NCBI GenBank assembly: GCA_033297205.1
Contig: MU859146.1
Location: forward strand, 62,001 to 126,000
Length of the DNA: 64,000 nt
From: Pseudoneurospora amorphoporcata
Taxonomy: Eukaryota > Ascomycota > Sordariomycetes > Sordariales > Sordariaceae
Direction of reading: 5' to 3'
Shown here: positions 35,190-46,389 of the stretch, in pieces
How positions within the stretch are numbered: position 1 is the stretch's first letter
Layout of the letters: each line of letters opens with the position of its first letter
Translations under genes and position numbers: made by a program
The notes under the pieces: model-generated
What the model was told of the DNA's origin: nothing
The model's input: only the letters and a program-made list of their open reading frames with translations
The model's database searches: none

Positions 35190-37145
35190 TTACCTCCTCC
35201 CACCCTTTCTTTCCTCCCTCCTCTCCTCCTCTCTCCTCTGCCTCTTCCTACTCTCCTGCGCAATCATATCGCTCAAATCCTCATCATAACTGCTCGCCCA
35301 CTGGGCACCCGGTCCCTCCTCTTTCCTGCCAGCTTCATACCTCTTCCTCAATTCCTCCCTACTGAGTCCGGCCTGCGCCGCCAACAGATCCGGATCGAGC
35401 GCCACCTCGACATCACCCGGCTTCTTCCTCTTGCGACTATCATCATCATCTCTCCCGAGTACGGGTACAGCAGGTCCAGGTCCACCACCCGGCCTGCCAG
35501 AGGCCAAATCGTACGTCTTGTCGGAACCGAAGAAACCCTCGACGCGCGTCTGCCTTTCGGGAATAACCTGGTACGCAGACCTCGGCCCGGCCGATTCTTC
35601 TGTCTCGTAGCCGCGCCGCGTCTTGCGCAGGTCGAACTCGCCCGCCATGCTGCTCTCGACGGGCTCGCCACCAGGGTGCATGCTGCTGGCGTAGCCGGAG
35701 GGATGTCCGGCGTCGAACTGGCTAATGGAGGTCTCGGTGCCGCCGGGCGGGATGTCGCCGTCCTCTTCCTCTTCCTCGTCTTCGTCCTCCTCGTCGGACT
35801 CTTCTTCCTCTGACTCTTCCGCGGGAGGCTGGAGCTCGCCCCATAGTGTGCGCTCGACGGGCTCGCCACCGACAGTAGTGGCCGCGGGTGCTTGGAACTG
35901 GGGTTGTTGGAAGGGGGCGGCAGCCCCTTGTTGACCGGGGGCCATGATGCCGAAGATGTCACCGCCGTATAGAGGACGGTTGTACTCGTCCAGAGGGGGC
36001 TTGCCCCACTGACCGGGTTGGAAGCCCCATGAGGCACCCGGTGGTAGCGGGGCGTTAAGCCCGGGAATCTTGAGGGTGGGGTAGGATGGAGGAGGGCCGA
36101 CACGCTGTTGCTGGAGAAGCCATGGGGGAGGGAAACCGGGCTGCATGCCTAGTGCTTCCCTTAACGCATCGCTAACCTCGCCGGCACGGAATACCTTATA
36201 ATCCGCCTCCCACTCCTTGCCCTCATAATAGACATCGCCGAATCGGGTGAGGTCTGGTTTTGTTTGGTGACGGAAGAAGGCGTCGTAGAGCTTTTGATAG
36301 TCGATATCGAGCTTGCCCATCTTCGGTTGCACACGCTCGCGCTGCTTCTGCTTGAGAGTCTGCTCTGCTTGCTTCTCGAGGACGGCATCGCGCATCTCTG
36401 TGATACCGGTCTCGGCGATGAACTTTGGTAGCTTGAAGGGCGGCTTCTCGATACCACGTTTGCTGGAAAGATACTCTCGCTTGAGTGCCCAATGGCTGGG
36501 TACGGGAACGATGTTCCTCTGGGCTTTGATCTGAACAAGCAAGCGGGGATCTGATGATGAGACGTCTTGCCATTCGACAACCTCTGGGTTCTTGACCAAT
36601 GCCTTCAGCTCCGCAATGGAAAGCTTGTTCAGCTTCTTACGCTTCTTCTTAGACAGTTTTCCTGCATCCTCCTCCTCGCTAGGAATTTCATCGTCTTGGT
36701 CGAAGAAGACTTCACCCTTGTTGCCCGCATTTGCTTCCCTCGCCACATCGTCCTCGTCTAGGCTCATACCAAACTTCTCGAAGATGTTCTTGTAGGCTGC
36801 GAAAGCCGGGTCCTCGTCGAAAGCCGAAAGTTCGACATCGACTTGGTCATCGACGGGGCCATCGACCTCGATCTTCTGGGGTGAATCTGCCTTCTTGACC
36901 TCGGAATCTGTTGTTGTGGTCTTGTTCTTTGCGGATGTGTCTTCCTCGGGACTCTTTTCCTTGCCGTCTGTTGTCGCCTCGCCGTTTGTGGTTGCGGTTT
37001 CGGGAGCCTTGATGCCGTCCTGTACTATGTTAGTAATTATGAATGATGGGTAATAGATACTAACACATACATCAGCCTGGCCCTTCTTCTGTTCCTTCTT
37101 CTTGGCTCGGCGCATCTGGTTCTTGGTCATCTTGGTGGCCGCCAT
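35190..37145 (-). CDS. CUS1: Splicing factor 3B subunit 2 (SF3b145/Cus1)
   Basis: Exons 37145-37071 and 37019-35190, with a 51-nt intron (37020-37070; donor GTATGT, branch TACTAAC, acceptor TACAG), give 634 residues. The protein is part of the SF3b complex of U2 snRNP that stabilises U2 at the branch site. Signatures include a basic N terminus (MTKNQMRRAKKKEQKKG), KLSKKKRKKLNKLSIAELK, the conserved DUF382 block (VEWQDVSSSDPRLLVQIKAQ, VPVPSHWALKREYLSSKRG) and the PSP motif region (REALGMQPGFPPPWL, YPTLKIPGLNAPLPPGASWG, EYNRPLYGGDIFG). An acidic tract and a charged RKRQRREEERREERKGGRR tail follow. The intron has no stop and is a multiple of three, so the genomic frame reads straight through it. 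The intron is accepted because all its splice signals are strong and the family does not carry such an insert. Confidence 0.95.
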   Translation of the reverse strand: MAATKMTKNQMRRAKKKEQKKGQADVCVSIYYPSFIITNIVQDGIKAPETATTNGEATTDGKEKSPEEDTSAKNKTTTTDSEVKKADSPQKIEVDGPVDDQVDVELSAFDEDPAFAAYKNIFEKFGMSLDEDDVAREANAGNKGEVFFDQDDEIPSEEEDAGKLSKKKRKKLNKLSIAELKALVKNPEVVEWQDVSSSDPRLLVQIKAQRNIVPVPSHWALKREYLSSKRGIEKPPFKLPKFIAETGITEMRDAVLEKQAEQTLKQKQRERVQPKMGKLDIDYQKLYDAFFRHQTKPDLTRFGDVYYEGKEWEADYKVFRAGEVSDALREALGMQPGFPPPWLLQQQRVGPPPSYPTLKIPGLNAPLPPGASWGFQPGQWGKPPLDEYNRPLYGGDIFGIMAPGQQGAAAPFQQPQFQAPAATTVGGEPVERTLWGELQPPAEESEEEESDEEDEDEEEEEDGDIPPGGTETSISQFDAGHPSGYASSMHPGGEPVESSMAGEFDLRKTRRGYETEESAGPRSAYQVIPERQTRVEGFFGSDKTYDLASGRPGGGPGPAVPVLGRDDDDSRKRKKPGDVEVALDPDLLAAQAGLSREELRKRYEAGRKEEGPGAQWASSYDEDLSDMIAQESRKRQRREEERREERKGGRR

Positions 37146-38038
37146 CTTGACCTGTGGTGGAGAGCTGGATGCTCTCGTGTATGTCTAAGTGGTGTGATGA
37201 TTTCCTGATGGATCCAAAACTTGAATAGGGTTGCTGATGTACGGAGGCTGTTGTCGGGTTCGTCTTCGAGTGGACAAATGATAGTGATAGTAGCAAGTGG
37301 ACGATAGCAAGAAGTGGACCGGCCTCGAAGTACACTCGCTGCAACCTAGGCGTCGCGAATGCGCGTGCTCCAAAAGTTTCGAGCTCCAGCGCAGCAGCTG
37401 CCGGGAACACTGTGGCTGGCAGTCTTGACGGTTGTGGCTTAAGAGACGCCGGAAGTGGCGCAGCAAGTGCTGGACCGTTGATGATGCACGTGCCGCCAAG
37501 TGCCCACCAGTTGGTTTGACCCCTGACTGCTCCCCTGACACTAGCAGGCTCGTAGGCGTTATCCTTGCCCGCCCGTGGAAGCATTCTAAGCCGGGATTGG
37601 AGCGCCAAGAACGCACCTTATTCTTATCAGTGAATGGGAGATGTTACAGAAAGTGCAGTTTGGTCTGGGACTCGTAACAAAATACCATCTGCCAGAATCA
37701 TAATACTTTCCATTTCTTTAGTAGACTTCCAGGTTACACGATAGAGGTAATCTCTGTACACCACCATACTAGCTGTCCATACTCTACACTACTCGTACAC
37801 CTCTACTCGTTAATCCCAAAAGTCCTCGAGACAGACCAAAGCCATGATCAGCGTCATCCTGTGCTAGACTCCAGCAGCGCGAAATATCCAAGTCAGGAAC
37901 GGAACTCAACTCCCCGCCGGCTTTCATCGTCGCAAACCCCCCCCCCCCCCCCCCTTTTTCGAAGCTTGGGACGGACCACCACTTTTACCTCCGTCTCTGT
38001 CTCTCCAGACATTGCCAACGCGCAATTGGACGATTGCC
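37146..38038. promoter_or_regulatory. Divergent promoter region, CUS1/SLY41-like
   Basis: About 0.9 kb between two start codons facing apart. It contains an 18-nt poly(C) run (37937-37954) followed by TTTTTC, close to the SLY41-like start and probably within its 5' UTR. No named factor site is claimed. Confidence 0.55.
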
Positions 38039-39857
38039 ATGGCGCAATACACAGCATCGACTGGCTCGTCCTTGAGAGCTTCCCCAAATCTCCGACAACA
38101 CCATGCCGACACCAGCGCGGCCCCAGACACCACAGAAAAGTTTCCCGACTTCGACACATCACAAACGATAAATGGCTACCCTAACGGCAACGGCCGGTCT
38201 ATAAATGCCGGTGCCAATGCGTCCTCGGACCAATGGCGACCGAGAAGGGAAAGCAGGGTGACGTGGGCTCCCGGAGACGCTCCAGGGCCCGTAAACGCCT
38301 ATTCGCATGGCCATGGTCATTCTAGGCAAAGGAGCATTAGCAATGCGATACATAGGATGCGTTCGGGGAGTATGGGCCAGAATGCCCATGAGATTGCCGA
38401 GGCACTTCGGGCGCCAGTATCCTACAAGCTAATAGTATGGACATCCATCTCCACCTGTTGTCGTAGTCTCGTCCCAAGCTAACCTCATCTCTTCTCTATA
38501 GGGGCTTTGTATGATGTGGTACTGGTCATCGGCGCTGACCAACACCTCTTCGAAATCGATCCTCACGACCTTCGACAAACCCGCGACCCTCACGCTGATC
38601 CAATTCGCTTTTGTATGTTCCTACTGCCTCATAGCCTCCTGGCTAGCCTCGACGTTTCCCAAGCTGCGCACCGCCGTGCCCGCGCTCAAACACCCACTCC
38701 GCAAGCCCTCGCGCGATGTTATCGTCACTACACTTCCTCTGGCGGCCTTCCAGATCTTCGGCCACTTGCTCTCCTCCTCCGCGACCTCCAAGATCCCCGT
38801 CTCACTCGTCCACACCATCAAGGGTCTATCCCCCTTATTTACGGTGCTCGCCTACCGGTTGATCTTCGACATCCGCTACCCGCGCGCAACATATTACTCC
38901 CTCGTACCCTTGACAATCGGCGTCATGCTCGCCTGTTCCGGAAAACACTCGTTCGGCGAGGGCCAGTTCCTCGGCATCCTCTACGCCCTCCTAGCGACCA
39001 TCATCTTCGTCACCCAAAACATCTTCTCCAAGCGTCTTTTCAACGAAGCCGCGCGCGCCGAGCAAGAAGACGGACACACCAACGGCCACCGGTCCAAGAA
39101 GCTCGATAAGCTCAACCTGCTCTGCTACTCCTCAGGCATGGCCTTCATCCTGACTTGCCCGATCTGGCTTTGGTCCGAAGGCTTTTCCATAATCGGCGAC
39201 TTCCTCTGGGATGGCTCTGTCGATCTCACCAAAACACCCAACTCGTTCGACCACGGCCGGTTAACGATCGAATTCATCTTCAACGGCACCTTCCACTTTG
39301 GGCAAAACATCCTCGCCTTCGTCTTGTTATCGATGGTCTCCCCAGTGACCTATAGCGTCGCTTCCTTACTCAAGCGCGTCTTCGTCATCAGCATCGCCAT
39401 CATCTGGTTCCGCTCCCCGACGACCAACGTCCAAGCCGTCGGCATCGCCCTCACCTTTTTGGGACTGTACCTCTACGACCGCAGTCAAGAGAAGAATAAA
39501 GCCGATCAGCGCGCACGCTCGCTTTCAAGGTCCAAGATGGACGAATCCATCCTCCCGCTTAATACTAAGCAAACCACAGAGACTTCCCAGCACCAACCCT
39601 CAACCCTTCACACACAAATAGGCGGGTACGGGTATATGCCCCCACCCCCAACAGACGTCGGCTCGAACAAGAAAGACGATGGGCCCAACCCTTCAGCGTC
39701 GGCAGGAGGGAGACAAAGAGGCGCGAGCATGGCCAAGCCTAATGGGGGATGGCTGCCGCCTGGTACGAGGCAGGAACATACCTGGAGAATGGGGGATGGG
39801 CGTGGGCAGAATGGTCCGGAAGCAGTAGGGCCGGCGGGGGTTGCTGTTATGTCTTGA
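38039..39857 (+). CDS. SLY41: SLY41/triose-phosphate-transporter family membrane protein
   Basis: Exons 38039-38434 and 38502-39857 flank a 67-nt intron (donor GTATGG, branch GCTAAC, acceptor TATAG) and give 583 residues. The start GCCATGGCG at 38039 has an excellent context. The N-terminal 125 residues are polar. From SYKLIGLCMMWYWSSALTNTSSKSIL the protein carries about eight to ten hydrophobic segments typical of the TPT/nucleotide-sugar transporter superfamily (QIFGHLLSSSATSKIPVSLVHTIKGLSPLFTVL, ILYALLATIIFVTQNIFSKRLF, SVASLLKRVFVISIAIIWF, VGIALTFLGLYLYDRSQE). These match yeast SLY41, an ER-membrane protein linked to ER-Golgi traffic. The Gly/Pro-rich cytosolic tail is about 110 residues. 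Substrate cannot be deduced. Confidence 0.88.
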
Positions 39858-40662
39858 GAAAGGAAGTAAGAGGTTTAGCTAGCACCAAGTTGTTGTAGCT
39901 ACTGCTTCTGTTGTTTTGTATAGAAGATGTGTTTTATTTTTCAAGAGAGAAGTTTGCCCGTTACCTATTTGCATATGTTTTGGTTTGCCATGTGTAGTGA
40001 GTGAGTGCTATGGGGGGTTTTGGCTAAGCTGGGGTTTTGATGTCCGTTTTCTCTGTTGAAGAGCGGTAGTATTACTTGGTAAGTGGAATGGTACATTTGT
40101 AGACTGGAAGAACAAAATGCGAACTGCAAACTTCTTGAACGATACCTTGGTAAATATCGCCTTGAATATCCCGAAAGACAAAGACTTTCCTGTCGTTCCT
40201 GTGATCATGAACGTTGTTACCTCTGCCTACTCATTGTAACGGTATGCATACTACGTTACACCTGGATCGTTCAGGAGCGAAATCACTAATCAACAACAAG
40301 GTAGCGAAACAAGGTCATGTACCCGAACATATACTCAGGTAAATGATTTCAGAAAAAAAGGTCTATATATACAAGAAAATCATCGCTACATCCGTAACGA
40401 CATCATCATGCTAACCCAGCCCAGTCCAGTCTAGAACAAAGATAAAACGCCTGTACTGCCTGCCTGCCTGCATGCCCGAAATAAACCCATTGAATCGCCA
40501 ATGCAAGAATAGGTTCTTTCTGTCACTGTTCTGTCCGTCTCTTCCGTTCTTCTGTTCATCTCCTGTTCGCCTACTGTCCTATCATCCTTCACCTTCGTCT
40601 CTATTCCTTTTAACCTCTGCTGTGTATAATCCCACCTCTTTTTAACTCGGGGGGCGACCTCC
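39858..40662. other. Convergent intergenic region
   Basis: About 0.8 kb between the 3' ends of the SLY41-like gene and GUT2. It should hold both 3' UTRs. No gene seen. Confidence 0.6.
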
Positions 40663-42877
40663 TTAACGATGAGTGCCGGCCTTCTCAGCAATCTCAGCCT
40701 GCTCGTTGCGCTCCCTCTCGTCGAGCGGCTTGTCGTGTCTCGAGTACATCTTCCACTCGAGCGAGTTGGACCAGTCCAGCTTGCCCTTCTCGACTTGTTG
40801 GCGGGTGGTGGTGAGCATGGGTTGGGGGAGGCCCATTGATTCGAGGAAGGCGACGGCTGTTGTGAGAAGTATCCGTTAGCTTTTGTTCATTTGTTCGTCT
40901 GAAGTGAAGAGGACACAAAGATAGACATGGGACGAACTGATTATGTGGGCGGGGTAATCACGGAATGCATGGGGAAAATAACTTACTCTCCTTCCACTCA
41001 ACCTCCTTCCGCGTAGCATCCCACTTGAGCTCATCAGCCATGATATCAATAACCTTGGGCAGAGCCTCCAGCGCCGCCTGCGCGTTCAAGAAGGCCAATC
41101 GCGTGCGACGAGCAAGCACGTCCACCGCCGTCTGGGCATACTCGTGCCTGACCGCGTATCGGATCTCGCCGTCGACAAAGGGGTAAAGCTGCGCGATGCG
41201 CTCACCCTTGGCGGGGAAGCGCTTGTCGGTGGCCTTGCAGAGCGAAGCGACGGTCCAGGCGCGGTCGCCGTAGCTCTCGGTCAGGTGCTTGGCGACCTCG
41301 GTCTCGACACCAAAGTGCTGGATCAGGTGGATGAAGAGGGTGCGGCTGAAGCCGTGGGCGCCGATCAGGCGGACGCGGTGCGTCTGGCAGGAGCCGTCGA
41401 GGACGGCCTCGTCTTCGACGTGCTCAGTGCCGCTGATAAGGGGAGGGTGGGCGAGGGGCTTGACGGGCAGGTTGAACTCCTTGACGGCGGCGTCGACGCA
41501 CTCCTCGGCCATCTGGCGGTAGGTGGTCCACTTGCCGCCGGCGCAGGTGATGAGGCCGGAGGAGGAGATGTCGATCAGGTGGTTGCGGACAAGGGACTCG
41601 GTGTTCTTGGCCTTGGGGTCACGGACGAGAGGGCGGAGACCGGACCAGGCGGCCAGGACGTCGCCGCGGCGGACGTTGATGTCGGGGGAGAGGTAGTGGC
41701 TGATCTCGTTGAGAATCCACTGGATGGACTTCTCATCGGGAAGAGGGTTCTTGGTCACGGTCGCGGGCTCGTCGGTGGTACCGGCGATGGTGTTGCCTTG
41801 CCAGGGGAGGAAGAAGATGACTCTGCCGTCGGAGGTGGAGGGATCGATCAAGCCCATCTTGCCGGGGCTGTAGTAACCGGGAAGGATAACGTGAACACCG
41901 GAGGCGGGAGCAACAATCTCCTTGCAGTCCTGGTCGTCCATCTTGCGGATGCTGTCTGTGAAGGGACCAGTGCAGTTGATGATGCACTTGGCCTTGATGT
42001 TGAAGGGAGTCGCAGGGTTGCCGTCTCTCTCGGGGATCACATCCTTGAGGGTAGCACCGCAGAGCTTTCCGTTCTCGCCCTTCTGAAGGCCGGTGACCTC
42101 CATATGGTTCACGACAGTAGCACCGTAGAGGGCGGCAGTCATGCCGATCGAGACATTCATGCGGGAGTCGTTGTGGGCACCATCGTAGTAGACAAGAGCG
42201 CCAACGAGATCGGTCTGCTTGAGCATGGGGAAGGCATCAATGGCCTTGCTCTTGGTCAGAAAGTACGAGCTCTCGATGCCCTCGGAACCAGCCAGGAAAT
42301 CGTAGAACTTGGTGCCGGCCCAGTAGTAAGGAACCTTCCACCACTTGTCGAGCGGCAGCATGATTGGTAGCCACGAGCTCAGATGGGGAGCAGTCTTCAA
42401 GAAGTACTTGCGCTCCTTGAGGGCCTCCCTGACAAGCTCATACTGGGCATAGTCCAAGTTCCAGACGGCCTTTTCGAGATAGCGCACGCCACCGTGTACC
42501 AGCTTGGTGCTCTTGCTGCTTGTGCCGGAACTGAAGTCGTCTCGCTCGACAACGGCGACCTTGAGACCGCGGGTTGCGGCGTCGAGAGCCACGCCGGCAC
42601 CGGTTGCGCCAGCTCCGATAACAAGCACATCATATTCGTCCTCCTTGTTGCCCGAGTTGCTCTTTTTTAGGTCGGCGATCTGCTGGTCGCGGGACTTGAC
42701 CTGGGGGAAGCGGGGGAGCTTGAAGGTGCCGTCGGCGCCGAAGATAGGGGGAGGGACAACGGGGCCTTCGTAGCCGGGGATGTTTCGGGGCTTATACATG
42801 TAGTAGAGGGAGCCACCAGCGACACCGGCCACGAGAGCCGGGGCTACCAGCTTCTTTGCTCGCAATAACCTCGACAT
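40663..42877 (-). CDS. GUT2: FAD-dependent glycerol-3-phosphate dehydrogenase, mitochondrial
   Basis: Exons 42877-40987 and 40856-40663 flank a 130-nt intron (40857-40986; donor GTAAGT, branch GCTAAC, acceptor AACAG) and give 694 residues. The enzyme oxidises sn-glycerol 3-phosphate to dihydroxyacetone phosphate and passes electrons to ubiquinone from the outer face of the inner membrane. It shows a short hydrophobic anchor (residues 11-27), the FAD Rossmann motif DVLVIGAGATGAGVALDAATRG (GxGxxG at 88-93), FSSGTSSKSTKLVHGGVRYLEKA, GVHVILPGYY and LITCAGGKWTTYRQMAEE. The splice joins EWKE to TVAFLESMGL, a conserved C-terminal segment of the family, and the protein ends EKAGTHR. Codon bias is strong enough to leave a 408-codon antisense frame open. 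Confidence 0.97.
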
Positions 42878-45392
42878 CTTGCCAGTGGTAAATTAAGAAA
42901 ATAGTATAAAGATGATGTGTAGGTGTTTTTAACTTGTCCGACGAAAACGTCAAAAGAGAAGAACAAAAAAGTTGATGTCGAGGGGCGCGCGAAGTAGTCG
43001 AACGGGTAGGCGGCAGGACTAGTAGAATGCGACGGTGGTGTTGTCGAGACAGGGGGATCCACCAATGACGCAACCAGAGGATTGGCGGTTGTTGAAGTTG
43101 TCACGAAAGAGTCGAGGCTTCCTTCTTTGCAGAGAAAAAAAAAAAAAAAAAAGGTCAGTCTTGGTTTTTATTTTGAAACTCCGAAACAAGAATCGAGGGG
43201 CAGGACGTTAATCCGGCTCTCCTGGTTTGACACACTACTCGTCGGACGTGTTTTGTCTTGGCCCTGGCCGATCGCGATGGCAAGTACGCAATTAGGCCCA
43301 ATGTTTCTGGACATGAGTCGGAGATCTCTACTCTGTTAGTGAACCCTCGCTGCTCGTCTGGCCACTGGACTGGTCAGCGGACAAGACAGGCAGGCCTTCA
43401 GCAGGTCAGGTACACGCGGGGGCGTGGAGACACACCGACGAGTACACCGCTGTCGATTCGCACTTCCTGTTTCTTGTTGTCCTCCGCATGGAACATGATG
43501 TGTTGCAAAGAGTCTTGCTCCAAGAGAAGAGAGAGATCACCAACCTGTAAAGAGTGTTGTCATAGACTTGAGAAACTCGCGTTAACCCAAAGAGCGAGGT
43601 CTGTCTTGGAACAACGAAGAGCCTTGTTCAGTTGTTTGCCCGAACCTGGTTGGCGAATTGGTTGCTCTGTCAAGCTTCTGTGTTGTGTCTTTCTCTTGTT
43701 ATTGAACAACCGCAGGAGATACGGGTATTCGGAATCTTCTTTGGCGGTTGATAATCGAAGGTAGGGAGGGGCTGTGTAAGACTGGACGAACTATTGAAGA
43801 GAGAAATGGGATGATTGCCAAGAGAGATGGAATCTAAAGAACCGACAAAAACAGCGGGACTGTCTCAAACAGCAGCGCGGACATGTTGATATTTCTCTTT
43901 ATATTCTCTTCTCGGGCTTCGGATGAATGCTGTACCTTTGATTGACAGCCAAGCATCTGTTTTTTTTTTTTTTCCCTGTCATCTTCACATTTGAATGATT
44001 GACGCGGCTGCTGTTCTCCAAACTCGCGAATGAGGGGTGATGGGCATGAACCCATGTTAGAAATGTGTCAAGGGAAAAAAAAGAGAAATGTGACCGGAGA
44101 GTAGCCCGTTCGGGATGCAATTCACATTTTCTTCCATGTGTTTAAGCTGGAGGTCCCCCTCATCCCCCGCCGTTCGGGAGATTTTGTTAGCTGCCCCGCG
44201 AAACAGCCACTGAGACAATACCCAAATGCCATCAATGCATTAACAGTGGTGTGCACCTGTCACTCAACGCTGTGTTAGTGTACACCATGGTAAGTGCGGC
44301 CCGCGATTCGTGGCCCCCAACGCCAGTCCGGCACCCTCCCGAGTTTCGGACCCTTCCATTCAGAGCTTCCAACTGCACCACGCCCCCCCTCCCCCTTTCC
44401 CTTTTTTTTAATCGCTTCTCCGGCTTTGCCTATCAGAGCCTAGTAGGAGCAATCTGGAAATTTCCAAGAGGAGCCTCCCGTCAGCTTCGGGGCTTTTCCT
44501 AATCCCGTAACCCGCGTCCTCCTCAGTCCTCAAGGTCGAATGATTCCATCGGCAAAAGTTGACACAGTCAGCCTTTATTTTCCGCCAATGAGGTGGAAGC
44601 TGATATGAATCGGAGCAGGTGAAGAAGGGCTGCGATCAAAGAGAACAGAAGCCCAAGAGAAGCTTTAAATAAGAGAAGCTCGAGGTCCCTCATCCCTCCT
44701 GTCACGGTGTCACCGGCATCATCAACAGTTGCTGCTGCCCGACGGGAGCTCGCTTTGCTGCTTTGAGTGACAGTTCCGGTTCTCACAGTCTCAATACTCT
44801 TGACACCCCACTTCTATAAACCATGCGGCTCCTCCCGGCCTTCCCAAGAACGTCGTTACGAGCTTTGAAGTTTCTCCGAGTATCTATACTTTGTAAAGTC
44901 CTTGACATTCAGCTGATCGCAAAGAAAATGCTGATAGTCTCATGGCTGGCTTCATGTAAATCATGCACACTGTAACACCCGCGCACAATGATGTTGCGGG
45001 GCCCTGTTTGTTGCATGGCTCGACAAAAACTGTGGGGGAAATCCACCGCAGGCTGGACTGGAGGCAAACCCGAAACGGGGCAAGGTGAACGACGGTCGAG
45101 AGAGGACGCGACCTTGAGGGCTCAAGTCCACGGTGATGACGACCGTTCCAGACGGTGGTGGGTTTGATCATGCATTTGATCATATGTTTGGTTCATATCA
45201 ACGATCCTGAGGTTGAATTCGTCGAGATGGCCATTTAGAATAGAACACCGCGTGAGCTGGTTGGACTCGTATTTTCCCTCGACGTCTGGAAGGAGCAAGA
45301 CCTTTCGCTCCATATATAGGAGCTTGACAGGGCCTGGATATACACATCTCTGTGCCATCGTAGGCGACAACTGAGCGACGGGTTGTCTTGGC
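42878..45392. other. GUT2 upstream and intergenic region
   Basis: About 2.5 kb. An 18-nt poly(A) run at 43135-43152 lies about 260 bases upstream of GUT2, probably in its promoter or 5' UTR. The plus-strand open frame at 43258-43764 starts at TTG and has no recognisable domain. Protein-like but frame-conflicted pieces occur on the minus strand at about 45122-45370. No gene is claimed. Confidence 0.45.
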
Positions 45393-45545
45393 TCATTGGT
45401 ACTCGAGGGCAGTCAGGGCAGTCCAGAAGATGAGCACGGCTATGGTTGGAATCAGTAAAGTCATAGATATATTCTGACATCTGGAACCCCCCATACCTGC
45501 AGATAGATGTCTTCTGGCTCCGAGACTAGCGGTTGTGTAACGCAT
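45393..45545 (-). CDS. Possible 50-residue single-pass membrane micropeptide
   Basis: A frame of 50 codons starts with a basic head (MRYTTASLGARRHLSAG) and ends in one hydrophobic helix (MTLLIPTIAVLIFWTALTAL) just before the stop. Inside it is a 57-nt intron-like segment (GTATGG donor, TTACTGATT branch, CCATAG acceptor). Removing it keeps the frame and yields 31 residues with a shortened helix. Both forms are open, which is either chance or an alternatively spliced small membrane protein. No homolog is recognised. Confidence 0.22.
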   Translation of the reverse strand: MRYTTASLGARRHLSAGMGGSRCQNISMTLLIPTIAVLIFWTALTALEYQ

Positions 45546-45714
45546 CAGATGTAATCGAGGCAAGCGGAAGGTGAGTACATGACAGAAAACGAGGGACAGA
45601 AGCCGGATAGAAGATCAAGACGAAGCATTGAGAAGATTGTCTGGGTGAGATGTTTGCCAGAGGAAGAATAATTCGTGAGGGATGAAGCCCCGCAATCTGG
45701 ACTGGATCAGCAAC

Positions 45715-46081
45715 TTAGAAGAGGGCTAGACACGACCACCACAGCAAGCAAGAGCGTATGGACAAAGGACCATGACGTGCCCGTTCGAAGGCTGGTGGTG
45801 TTGAGCCTCTGTGGACGGGACTCATCGTGAGTCTTATCGGGAGTACGGACTACAGAGATACGGGTGGGTGCTGGGAGTCGGGTAGCTTACCCTTTTTTCT
45901 GCCATGTCAAGTAAACAAACAACAGTGCCAATTCAACCTGCAAGGGAACCTCCTGGCAGGGGGGAAGAAGCGTCATCTCTAAAGCTGCTGGAACTTCAAT
46001 ATCTCCAAGGCTCTCTTCACGTGTAAAAGTGCCTGTCACCTCTATAACTCTCCAACTACCTCGTTCCGACCGCTCATCCAC
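45715..46081 (-). CDS. Possible small two-exon gene, unknown
   Basis: Exons 46081-45891 and 45808-45715 would be joined over an 82-nt intron (donor GTAAGC, acceptor CCACAG) to give 94 residues. The first exon reads MDERSERGSWRVIEVTGTF, then ESLGDIEVPAALEMTLLPPC and a hydrophobic VELALLFVYLTW. The second is basic, then Trp/Leu-rich at the end. The protein-like frame extends a further 13 codons 5' of the ATG to an AATAG acceptor-like site at 46121, so an earlier exon may exist. Splicing directly from CCCTTGCAG at 45938 is an alternative and would end VHTLLLAVVVVSSPLLSC. I recognise no family. It may be real, a remnant or chance. Confidence 0.25.
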
Positions 46082-46389
46082 CTCGATATTCAGGAGTATA
46101 CTTTCGCTAAACCAATCCAGCTATTCCCATCACCCTGCTGTTTCTCCCAAAGCTCCATAGCCCCCCATTTATACCGGACAACAAAACGAAGCTTCCGGCT
46201 GTAGGAATGATATTGCATTGTCAGCTGTACAGTATTTACACACCAACCCAAGTGTTAAGCGTCCCAAAGCATTCCAATGCCACCACCACTGTCCTTTCCC
46301 CCGATCCTCCCAGACTCGGTTAACATGGCCGATATCCGAGAGAGCGGGGGATGATTCTACCCCTAAGCATAAATGAAGGTATGGAAAAC

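Noticed and set aside
41144..42370. 408-codon plus-strand frame opposite GUT2
   Set aside because: Antisense shadow; low-complexity translation, while the other strand is clearly GUT2.
43258..43764. 168-codon plus-strand frame upstream of GUT2
   Set aside because: Begins with TTG, lacks any recognisable domain and has no codon bias.
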